10,544 nt of DNA from PALSA-911 sp037442565 (lineage in GTDB: Bacteria; Pseudomonadota; Alphaproteobacteria; Acetobacterales; Acetobacteraceae), in assembly GCA_037442565.1 (NCBI GenBank), contig JBBIQA010000157.1, positions 1 through 10,544 on the forward strand. Direction: 5' to 3'. The notes beneath the pieces were generated by a model, which was not told where the DNA came from, ran no database searches, and saw nothing but the letters and a program-made list of their open reading frames with translations. Position numbers and translations under genes: made by a program. Of this stretch, positions 1 to 5,623 are shown piece by piece. How positions within the stretch are numbered: position 1 is the stretch's first letter; the number at the start of each line of letters is the position of its first letter.

Positions 1-19
1 TTTGGAATCCATTTATTTA

Positions 20-89
20 TTTGGGCGTGCAAAGGGGGGCCTGCTCGGTCCGTGCAAGACCTCGGTCGGCCCCCCTTTGCACGCCCAAA
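20..89. repeat. Perfect 22-bp inverted repeat with 26-nt loop
   Basis: The arm at 20-41 (TTTGGGCGTGC, then AAAGGGGGGCC) is the exact reverse complement of the arm at 68-89. The loop is 42-67, and it carries a direct repeat CTCGGTC at 44-50 and 61-67. The structure lies about 80 bases beyond the stop codon of the leftward permease gene, so it would be transcribed at the 3' end of that operon. A stem this long could act as a terminator or mRNA-stabilising hairpin, although no U-tract is obvious. It could also be a copy of an interspersed palindromic element. The pairing is certain; the role is inferred. Confidence 0.75.
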
Positions 90-100
90 CCAAGTAGCGG

Positions 101-150
101 GTTCTAAGGGCTTGCCCTTAGCGGGGGTCGAGGGGGCGGAGCCCTTCGCC
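101..150. repeat. Interspersed two-stem repeat, copy A
   Basis: The first stem is CTAAGGGC (104-111) with GCCCTTAG (114-121), around a 2-nt loop. A short AGCGGGGGTC-type linker follows. The second, weaker stem pairs GGGC (134-137) with GCCC (141-144) and can extend by G-U pairs. The order GGGTT - stem - AGCGGG - TC - stem - GCCTT recurs at 6674-6722, between other genes. Both copies lie beside gene 3' ends. This looks like a dispersed repeat family resembling those I associate with Acetobacteraceae genomes. Copy number and function cannot be judged from this window. Confidence 0.5.
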
Positions 151-166
151 TTGCTTGCTATGGCTC

Positions 167-1036
167 TCACTCGAACCGCTCCCAGCGCTCGCCCAGCAGG
201 CCGCGCGGCCGGAGCAGCAGCATCAGGGCCATGAACAGATACATCACCGCGCCGGAGGCCGCGGGGAAGAACTGGATGGTCAGCGCGATCACCACGCCGA
301 CCAGCAGGCCGGCGATGACCGCGCCCGGAAACGACCCGAGGCCGCCGATCGCCACCACGACGAAGGCGGGCATGATGGCGTTGGTCGCCATGGCCGGCGT
401 CACCGTCCACAGCGGCGCCGCCAGCACGCCGGCGATGCCGGAAATGGCGCAGCCGAGGCCGAACACCCAGGTCAGCACCTTCGGCAGATTGATGCCGAGC
501 AGCCCGACCATTTCCGGATCGCGCGACCCGGCCCGCAGGATGCGCCCGAACGGCGTGTAGGTCAGGAACGCCCACAGCCCGACCAGCACGGCGGCGGTGG
601 TCGCCAGCACCGCGACGCGATAGTTGGTGATCAGCACCGGCCCCCAGATCTGGAAACCGGCGAGGAATTTCGGCGGGCTGAACGGCTGCCCGACGCCACC
701 CCAGATCAGCCGCACCGATGCCTCGATCATCAGCGCCAGCGCGAAGGTGGTGATCAGGCTGAGCAGCGGCTCCTTGTCGTACAGCCGCCGGATCAGCACG
801 CGCTCCACCGCCATCCCCACGGCGCCGACGGCGATCGGCGCGAGGATCACCGCCGGCCAGCCGAAGGTCTGGAACAGCGTCAGGGCGAAATAGGCGCCCA
901 GGGTGAAGAAACTGCCATGCGCGAAGTTCACGATGCCGAGCAGGCCGAAGATGATCGACAGCCCTATGGCGATCAGCACATAGAGGCCGCCGAGCACCAG
1001 GCCGCTGACGACCTGGGAAAGCAGGATATCGAGCAT
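167..1036 (-). CDS. livH: Branched-chain amino acid-type ABC transporter permease, LivH family
   Basis: This 289-residue inner-membrane permease subunit belongs to a hydrophobic-amino-acid-type ABC importer. The length is normal for LivH. Nearly the whole chain is hydrophobic segments. The family hallmark GLLGIVNFAHGSFFTLGAY lies near residues 31-49. The loop GLLGINLPKVLTWVFG, which contacts the ATPase in this family, and the late IGGLGSFPGAVIAG stretch are also present. The gene begins 31 bases after the binding-protein gene on the same strand, so the two are probably co-transcribed. The upstream ribosome site is only a weak GGGAAAA. LivM, LivG and LivF would be expected but are not within the 166 bases left of the stop. 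The substrate is not certain: many alphaproteobacterial Liv-type systems carry amides, aromatics or other organic acids rather than amino acids. Confidence 0.91.
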   Translation of the reverse strand: MLDILLSQVVSGLVLGGLYVLIAIGLSIIFGLLGIVNFAHGSFFTLGAYFALTLFQTFGWPAVILAPIAVGAVGMAVERVLIRRLYDKEPLLSLITTFALALMIEASVRLIWGGVGQPFSPPKFLAGFQIWGPVLITNYRVAVLATTAAVLVGLWAFLTYTPFGRILRAGSRDPEMVGLLGINLPKVLTWVFGLGCAISGIAGVLAAPLWTVTPAMATNAIMPAFVVVAIGGLGSFPGAVIAGLLVGVVIALTIQFFPAASGAVMYLFMALMLLLRPRGLLGERWERFE

Positions 1037-1067
1037 GGCGTTTTCCCAGGCCGCGCGTGCGGGAACG

Positions 1068-2321
1068 TCAGGTCATCTTGCAGCCGACTTCCTCCGGCGT
1101 GCCGAAGGTCTTGTCCAGATCTTCCACCTTCTCCGGCAGCACCGCCTTGACGTCGAAATAATCCCACGGATCGGTGATCTTGTCCTTCACCGACACCGCG
1201 AGGTTGCGCACCAGCATCTGGTGATCGAACTTGCGGTAGGCATAGGACGCGGGGCCAGCCTGGAACTTCCACGCCTCCAGCGCCTCGACGATGGGCATCG
1301 CCTCGGTGGATTTCGCCGCCTCGATCGATTCGAACAGCGAGCGGGCGGTGATCCAGCCCATCCACGCCTTGTCCGCGGCCGGCTTGCCGTGCTTCTTCAT
1401 GTAGGCCTCGGCAAAGGCCTTCTCCGCCGGCGGGTTGGCGGGATTGTTGTAGTACCACATCTTGGTGAAGGTGCCGGTGGCCGCCTCCGGCCCGACCGCC
1501 CAGATGTCGGTGTCGCCGATGGCGATCTCGACGAACGGGATCTTGCCCTTCATGCCGAGTTCGTTCCACTGCTTCAGGAAGGTGGAGAGATCGCCCGCCG
1601 ACAGGCCGCCGACCACCACGTCCGGCTTGGCGGCGCGGATCTTCAGGATGAAGGAGCTGAAATCGGGGGTGTTCAGCGGCACCTCGTCCGACCCTACCTC
1701 GGTGCCGCCGGCCGCCTTCAGCAGTTCGCGCGAGGAGCGCAGGATGTCCTGGCCGAAGGCATAGGAAGCGGTGATATGATACCATTTCTTGCCGTAATGC
1801 AGCGCATACGGCGCCAGCATGCGCGACTGCACCTGCACCGGGGTATTGAGCCGGAAGGTGAAGCGGTTGCAGTTCTTGCCGGTGATTTCCGTCGCCGCCG
1901 CGTTATCCACGATGAACGGGATCTTCAGCTGCTCGGCGGTGGCTTCCTCGGCCAGCGCGTTGGACGACAGGGCGCCGCCGAGGATGGCGCAGACCTTGTT
2001 CTCCTGCACCAGCTTTTGCATGTTCTGCGTGCCGGCCTGCGGGGTCGGCTCGTCCAGCCAGACCAATTCGGCCGGCCGGCCCATGATCTTGTTGCCGCGT
2101 TCCTCCAGCGCCAGATACGTGCCGTTGGCGAGATATTCCGTCTGCGCCGCGATCTGCCCGGTCTTGGCCAGCAGCAGGCCGATCTTGATCGGCTCGGCGG
2201 CGCGGGCGATGTGCGGCATGGCCAGGGTCGAGCCGGCGGCGAGCGAGGCCGCGCCGAGCAGGGCCGTGCGGCGGGTGATGATGACGCCGCTTCCCGCGGA
2301 CCCGGGTTTCCTGATGGTCAT
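1068..2321 (-). CDS. Periplasmic ABC transporter substrate-binding protein (LivK/type 1 PBP family)
   Basis: This 417-residue exported solute receptor would work with the adjacent LivH permease. The N-terminus carries a twin-arginine signal: T-R-R-T-A-L-L at residues 16-22, a hydrophobic stretch ALLGAASLAAGSTLA, and a likely signal-peptidase site near ARA-AEP (about residues 39-43). There is no lipobox cysteine, so it should be a soluble periplasmic protein. The mature part opens with IKIGLLLAKTGQIAAQ and contains the CAILGGALSS and DVVVGGL blocks typical of Leu/Ile/Val-binding type 1 folds. The ATG has a strong GGAGG site four bases upstream. The ligand cannot be read from the sequence; the catabolic genes opposite suggest a compound degraded by them. 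Family confidence is high and ligand confidence is low. Confidence 0.93.
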   Translation of the reverse strand: MTIRKPGSAGSGVIITRRTALLGAASLAAGSTLAMPHIARAAEPIKIGLLLAKTGQIAAQTEYLANGTYLALEERGNKIMGRPAELVWLDEPTPQAGTQNMQKLVQENKVCAILGGALSSNALAEEATAEQLKIPFIVDNAAATEITGKNCNRFTFRLNTPVQVQSRMLAPYALHYGKKWYHITASYAFGQDILRSSRELLKAAGGTEVGSDEVPLNTPDFSSFILKIRAAKPDVVVGGLSAGDLSTFLKQWNELGMKGKIPFVEIAIGDTDIWAVGPEAATGTFTKMWYYNNPANPPAEKAFAEAYMKKHGKPAADKAWMGWITARSLFESIEAAKSTEAMPIVEALEAWKFQAGPASYAYRKFDHQMLVRNLAVSVKDKITDPWDYFDVKAVLPEKVEDLDKTFGTPEEVGCKMT

Positions 2322-2355
2322 GGTTCCTCCCCACGGCGGTGTTCGCCCGCCTGCT

Positions 2356-2371
2356 TACTGAATAGTCGGTA
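2356..2371. promoter_or_regulatory. Candidate operator upstream of the binding-protein gene
   Basis: The 16-base sequence TACTGAATAGTCGGTA is an imperfect palindrome, with 6 of 8 symmetric pairs matching. It lies 34 bases upstream of the binding-protein ATG, in a locally AT-richer stretch where the leftward promoter or transcription start would be expected. The ACYGA...TCRGT layout resembles sites bound by TetR-family repressors. That family assignment is a guess from the pattern, and no TetR gene is in the window. I could not place convincing -35 and -10 boxes for this gene. Confidence 0.35.
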
Positions 2372-2438
2372 GTATTGATAAAACTGACCCGCCATCCCGA
2401 TAAAAGCAAGTCCCCGTCGCGCCCGTCCACCCACGCCG

Positions 2439-2477
2439 GCTTGATACCCCAGCTTGACGCCCCCGCTTGACGCCATC
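2439..2477 (+). repeat. Three 13-nt direct repeats carrying TTGA
   Basis: Units starting at 2439, 2452 and 2465 each begin GCTTGA. They read GCTTGATACCCCA, GCTTGACGCCCCC and GCTTGACGCCATC. Each holds a -35-like TTGA core (TTGATA, TTGACG, TTGACG). A weak -10-like CACAAT lies at 2492-2497, 19 bases after the last TTGACG. The array sits in the divergent region upstream of the dehydrogenase gene. It could be part of its promoter, a set of regulator half-sites, or chance amplification. The rest of 2322-2611 holds the operator-like palindrome, a GC hairpin (2509-2526) and the leader ORF. Confidence 0.45.
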
Positions 2478-2508
2478 CGGGCTGCGGGCCGCACAATCGG
2501 CGCCGCAA

Positions 2509-2526
2509 GGGGCCGCTCCCGGCCCC
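2509..2526 (+). other. Short GC-rich hairpin in the 5' leader of the dehydrogenase gene
   Basis: GGGGCCG (2509-2515) pairs perfectly with CGGCCCC (2520-2526) around a 4-nt loop CTCC. It precedes the strong ribosome-binding site of the short leader ORF. No U-tract follows, so a terminator is unlikely. In GC-rich DNA such stems can arise by chance, so function is unproven. Confidence 0.3.
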
Positions 2527-2549
2527 GCCCGGCGGACAGGAAGCAGGAC

Positions 2550-2615
2550 ATGAACACACGACCCGGCAACAATTCGCGCACCGGCGCGACCGGCTTCAGG
2601 GAAACCGCCGCGTGA
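2550..2615 (+). CDS. Possible 21-residue leader peptide overlapping the SDR start
   Basis: An ATG at 2550 follows a good AGGAAGCAGG ribosome-binding site. It opens 21 codons (MNTRPGNNSR, then TGATGFRETAA) ending in TGA at 2613-2615. That stop overlaps the GTG start of the dehydrogenase as GTGA. This layout is typical of translational coupling. The ribosome site here is stronger than the AGGGAAA in front of the dehydrogenase GTG. The peptide has no recognisable motif and no run of one amino acid that would suggest classic attenuation. It may be a real coupling ORF or chance. Confidence 0.27.
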   Translation: MNTRPGNNSRTGATGFRETAA

Positions 2616-3433
2616 GCACACGTTTCGGGGGCCGCACGGCGGTGGTGACCGGGGCGGCCGGCGGCATCGGCCGGGCAACGGCGTTGCGACTCGCGCGCGA
2701 TGGGGCGGCGGTGCTCGCGGTCGACATCAGCGAGGAAGGGCTGGAAGAAACCGCCTCGCTCGCCCGCGCGCAGGAAACCACGCTTGGCACGCTGCTCGCG
2801 GACGTGACGCTGGCCGGCGCCGCCGAGGAAGTGATCTCCCAGGCCGAGGCAGCGTTCGGGCCGCTGCGCATGCTGGTGAACAATGCCGGGATCGGCGGCG
2901 CGCACCGGGCGGAGGAAACCGACGATGCCGAGTTCGCCCGCTTCCTGGAAACCAATCTGGCCGCCGTGTTCCGCTTTTCGCGCGCCGGCGTGCGGCGCAT
3001 GCGCGCGGCCATCGCGGCCGGGGGCGGCGGCGGCGCGATCGTCAACATCGCCTCGATCTTCGGCATGGCCGGGTTTCCCGGCGGCGTGTCCTATGCCGCC
3101 GCGAAGGCCGGGGTGATCGGCCTGACCCGGCAGATGGCCGCCGATTACGGCCGCGCCGGCATCCGGGTGAACGCCATCTCGCCCGGGCTGATCGAAACCG
3201 ACATGACCCGCCGGCGGCTGGAAACCAGCCCCTGGTTCCGCGGCCTGATGAGCGAAATGACGCCCATCGACCGCTACGGCCGCCCGGAGGACATCGCCGG
3301 CGCGGCGGCGTTCCTGTGCTCCGAGGACGCCGGCTTCATCAGCGGCCAGACGCTGGTGGTGGATGGCGGCTGGCTGGCGACGCGCTATCGTGAAGGCCTG
3401 GATAACCTGCCGCCCGACGCGCCGCTTCCATAA
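2612..3433 (+). CDS. Short-chain dehydrogenase/reductase (SDR, classical type)
   Basis: This 273-residue soluble NAD(P)-dependent oxidoreductase interconverts an alcohol and a carbonyl group. The Rossmann glycine motif TGAAGGIG is at residues 13-20. Asp38 at the end of the second beta strand favours NAD(H) over NADP(H). NNAG is at 90-93. The catalytic tetrad is Asn115, Ser148, Tyr161 and Lys165, and NAISPGLIETDM follows as the usual PG motif. Length is slightly above the 250 typical of classical SDRs because of a short C-terminal tail. The start is GTG, since the upstream ATG at 2550 is out of frame. The deacetylase-fold gene follows 25 bases later and is probably co-transcribed. The substrate is unknown; FabG-like annotation would overstate it. 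Family confidence is very high. Confidence 0.94.
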   Translation: MSTRFGGRTAVVTGAAGGIGRATALRLARDGAAVLAVDISEEGLEETASLARAQETTLGTLLADVTLAGAAEEVISQAEAAFGPLRMLVNNAGIGGAHRAEETDDAEFARFLETNLAAVFRFSRAGVRRMRAAIAAGGGGGAIVNIASIFGMAGFPGGVSYAAAKAGVIGLTRQMAADYGRAGIRVNAISPGLIETDMTRRRLETSPWFRGLMSEMTPIDRYGRPEDIAGAAAFLCSEDAGFISGQTLVVDGGWLATRYREGLDNLPPDAPLP

Positions 3434-3458
3434 GTCCTCTTAGCCAGGAGCCGCCTGC

Positions 3459-4313
3459 ATGTCCGATCTGTTCGTCTGCCTGACCTTCGACCACGACAAC
3501 GCGTCGTCCTCGATCTCGCGCAACATGGTGACCCCGACGGCGATCTCGCGCGGGGATTTCGGCATCCCCGCCACGGAGCGGATCCTGAAGCTGCTGGACG
3601 CCGAGAAGATCCCTACCACCTGGTTCATCCCCGGGCACACGATCGAAAGCTATCCGTCCTGCGTGAAGCGGGTGTTCGAGGCCGGGCACGAGATCGGCAA
3701 CCATGGCTGGACCCATCGCGTGCCGGCCTCGCTGGGGCGGGAGGGCGAGGAGGAGGAACTGGTCCGCGGCAACCAGGCGATCGAGGCGCTGACCGGCAGG
3801 AAGCCCAGCGGCTACCGCTCCCCGGCCTGGGATCTGTCGCCGCACAGCATCGACCTGCTGCTGAAGCATGGTTTCATCTATGACAGCTCGATGATGGGGC
3901 ACGACTACCTGCCCTATCAGGCACGCAACGGCGACCGGGTGCCGCTGCTGGAGAAGATGGTCTTCGGGCCGGACACGAAGCTGGTGGAGATGCCGATCTC
4001 GTGGTCGCTGGACGACCATCCGCATTTCGAGTTCTTCCGCACCGAGCACTACGTGGTGCCCGGCCTGCAGAACGCGCGGGCGGTGTTTCAGAACTGGGTG
4101 GACGAGTTCACGTATTTCAGCAGGCACAACGACTGGGGCATCCTGACCTACACGTTTCACCCGCACGTGGTCGGACGCGGCTACCGGATGCTGGCGCTGG
4201 AGGACCTGATCGGCCAGTTGCGCGCGGGCGGGGCGAAATTCGTGACGATGGAAACCGCCGTGGCGGAATACCGGCGGAAATTCCCGAACGGGCTCAGCCT
4301 GCGCGGAGGGTAA
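3459..4313 (+). CDS. Polysaccharide deacetylase-family hydrolase (CE4 fold, PgdA/PuuE-like)
   Basis: This 284-residue metal-dependent hydrolase removes acyl groups from, or opens, C-N bonds. The start has AGGAG eight bases upstream. Motif 1 is TFDHDN (Asp11/Asp13), motif 2 is NHGWTH (His82, His86), and motif 3 is YRSPAW with Arg120. Asp13, His82 and His86 are the likely metal ligands. WFIPGHTIESYP, GHEIGNHG and LLLKHGFIYDSSMM match the Helicobacter PgdA / PuuE allantoinase branch rather than the short secreted chitin deacetylases. There is no signal peptide, so it acts in the cytoplasm. That argues against peptidoglycan as substrate and for a small amide or cyclic imide, as reported for cyclic imide hydrolases in this branch. 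It follows the SDR by 25 bases in a likely operon. Exact substrate is unknown. Confidence 0.93.
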   Translation: MSDLFVCLTFDHDNASSSISRNMVTPTAISRGDFGIPATERILKLLDAEKIPTTWFIPGHTIESYPSCVKRVFEAGHEIGNHGWTHRVPASLGREGEEEELVRGNQAIEALTGRKPSGYRSPAWDLSPHSIDLLLKHGFIYDSSMMGHDYLPYQARNGDRVPLLEKMVFGPDTKLVEMPISWSLDDHPHFEFFRTEHYVVPGLQNARAVFQNWVDEFTYFSRHNDWGILTYTFHPHVVGRGYRMLALEDLIGQLRAGGAKFVTMETAVAEYRRKFPNGLSLRGG

Positions 4314-4314
4314 C

Positions 4315-4342
4315 AGGGATCGGGGACGAGGCCCCGATCCCT
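4315..4342. terminator. Hairpin between convergent genes, likely bidirectional terminator
   Basis: AGGGATCGGGG (4315-4325) pairs perfectly with CCCCGATCCCT (4332-4342) over 11 bp around a 6-nt loop. It begins one base after the deacetylase-fold stop codon and lies 28 bases beyond the stop of the oppositely oriented monooxygenase. There is no T-run on either side, so termination would rely on the stem alone or on Rho. The pairing is certain; the function follows from the position. Confidence 0.65.
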
Positions 4343-4370
4343 CGCGCGCGTCCGCGATACGGGGCCGCCG

Positions 4371-5489
4371 CTACTCGGCGGCCTGGGCGAGCTTTGCCGG
4401 CGCCAGGGCCGGGGCCTGGGCGGTCTTCCAGGTCTTCAGCACCGGCAGCACTTCCTTGCCGAACAGCCGCATCGAGGCCTCGGCCGTTTCGATCGGGATG
4501 CCGCCGAAGCGGAACGAGGTGGCCAGTTCGAAATCGCCGATCGTCTCGCGCCGTTCCTCGAGCTGGCGCAGGATGCGGTCGGGCGAGCCCCAGACCGCGG
4601 CCTTCATGAAACCATCGGTCATGCCGGACAGGCCGGTCTGGCGCGCGATCTCGGATTTCTGCGCGTAGGCGTTGTAGCCCCTGGTGGTGGAGAAATGCTC
4701 GCTCATCAGCTCGTAGTGCTCGATGTTGCTCTGCACGAACGAGCTCATGTGCCTGCGGGCGGTTGCTTCCAGTTCCGGGGTTTCCGGCGCGCAAAGGCAG
4801 AAATCGGCGATCAGCATCGGCAGCGCGGCCGCCTGGTGATACTTCTGGAACAGGTCGCGGTAGCGCTGGATGGCGGGCATGCGCAGCGGCCAGGGCCGGT
4901 CGGCGAACATCACCATGCGGGCGCCGATCCGTGCGGCGGATTCGAGCGAGTCATCGCTCGACGCCACGGCGTAGATCCGGCCGTCGAAGCTGTATTTCGG
5001 CCGTGGACGCAGTTCGACTCGCTGTTGCTTGTAGTATTTGCCGTCGCCCTCGATCCAGCCGGTGCGCAGCGCCTGCAGGATCATCGCCGAGGCCTCGTCG
5101 AAGCGTTCGCGAGACTCGTCCATCGTCTGGTTGAAGGCGGCGAATTCGCGCCTTGCCAGGCCGCGGCCGATGCCGAAGCGCAGGCGGCCCTTGCTCAGCA
5201 TATCCAGCACGATCGCCTTTTCGGCGACGCGCAGCGGGTTGTTCCACGGCAGGATCACCGCCGCGGTACCCAGGTCGATGTTCGGGCAGACCGAAGCCAG
5301 ATAGGCCATCAGTTGCAGGTTGTCGGGGCAGAACGAATAGTCGTTGAAGTGATGCTCGACCGCCCAGAGCGCGGAGAAGCCGAGCTCCTCGGCGACGCGG
5401 CAGAGGCGGATTTCGTCTTCCCAAACCTGCTCGTCCGAGATGTCCGTCCAGCCATAGCTGGCGAAGACCATTTGCACGCCGACGTCCAT
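4371..5489 (-). CDS. LLM class flavin-dependent oxidoreductase (luciferase-like monooxygenase)
   Basis: This 372-residue cytoplasmic enzyme belongs to the bacterial luciferase-like superfamily. Members use reduced FMN or F420 to oxidise small organic substrates. Supporting blocks are LCRVAEELGFSALWAVEHHF near the N-terminus, LGTAAVILPWNNPLRVAEK, and the hallmark LSKGRLRFGIGRGLARREF. The C-terminal LFGKEVLPVLK is also typical. I place the start at the ATG at 5489, not the in-frame ATG 11 codons upstream at 5522, because an AGGAGG site (5495-5500) sits five bases before it. The last about 15 residues are Ala/Pro-rich and probably disordered. It is divergent from the epoxide-hydrolase-type gene across a 134-bp region with a palindrome, suggesting shared control. 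Cofactor and substrate cannot be read from sequence. Confidence 0.93.
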   Translation of the reverse strand: MDVGVQMVFASYGWTDISDEQVWEDEIRLCRVAEELGFSALWAVEHHFNDYSFCPDNLQLMAYLASVCPNIDLGTAAVILPWNNPLRVAEKAIVLDMLSKGRLRFGIGRGLARREFAAFNQTMDESRERFDEASAMILQALRTGWIEGDGKYYKQQRVELRPRPKYSFDGRIYAVASSDDSLESAARIGARMVMFADRPWPLRMPAIQRYRDLFQKYHQAAALPMLIADFCLCAPETPELEATARRHMSSFVQSNIEHYELMSEHFSTTRGYNAYAQKSEIARQTGLSGMTDGFMKAAVWGSPDRILRQLEERRETIGDFELATSFRFGGIPIETAEASMRLFGKEVLPVLKTWKTAQAPALAPAKLAQAAE

Positions 5490-5534
5490 TTCGTCCTCCT
5501 GATTTTTACCGGATGCTTTCACGGCGACGGGTGA

Positions 5535-5562
5535 ATGACAAGGATACGGGCGCCCCTATCCT
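5535..5562 (+). promoter_or_regulatory. Candidate promoter with 22-bp palindromic operator
   Basis: The interval 5541-5562 is a near-perfect dyad. AGGATA (5541-5546) mirrors TATCCT (5557-5562) around a GGGCGCCC core (5548-5555). Only the pair 5547/5556 mismatches, so 10 of 11 pairs match. Reading rightward, ATGACA (5535-5540, one change from TTGACA) and TATCCT (5557-5562) are spaced 16 bases, as in a sigma-70 promoter, so the dyad would cover the spacer and -10. A leftward TATCCT at 5546-5541 could serve the divergent monooxygenase. A perfect 12-bp palindrome AGCCGGCCGGCT follows at 5569-5580. A dimeric regulator binding here is a reasonable inference; its family is unknown. Confidence 0.5.
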
Positions 5563-5623
5563 GGTGCGAGCCGGCCGGCTGAACTAGCATCGGCTGCTTC
5601 AACAAACACCAAGGGGAAATGCC

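Noticed and set aside
20..89. Inverted repeat as ends of an insertion sequence
   Set aside because: The arms are separated by only 26 bases with no transposase, so this is not a standard insertion sequence. A miniature palindromic element remains possible.
52..234. 60-codon plus-strand frame over the repeats at the left edge
   Set aside because: It runs through the inverted repeat and copy A and then into livH antisense. There is no ribosome site and no conserved motif.
155..1150. 331-codon plus-strand frame opposite livH
   Set aside because: Its His/Gln/Arg/Asp-rich translation is typical of the antisense of a membrane protein in GC-rich DNA, with no family resemblance.
1035..2372. 445-codon open frame on the plus strand opposite the binding-protein gene
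   Set aside because: It is antisense to a gene with signal peptide, ribosome site and family motifs, and its translation is low-complexity Arg/Gly/Leu-rich.
2372..2420. Sigma-70 promoter for the binding-protein gene
   Set aside because: TTATCG/TATCAA or similar pairs can be drawn, but none matches well at both boxes with normal spacing, so I did not list one.
2550..2552. ATG at 2550 as start of the dehydrogenase
   Set aside because: It is out of frame with the SDR and meets a TGA at 2613-2615, so it can only open a separate short ORF.
5490..5522. Longer start for the flavin monooxygenase (11 extra residues)
   Set aside because: The AGGAGG ribosome site lies inside this extension, five bases before the ATG at 5489, and the extra residues are polar and not family-like.
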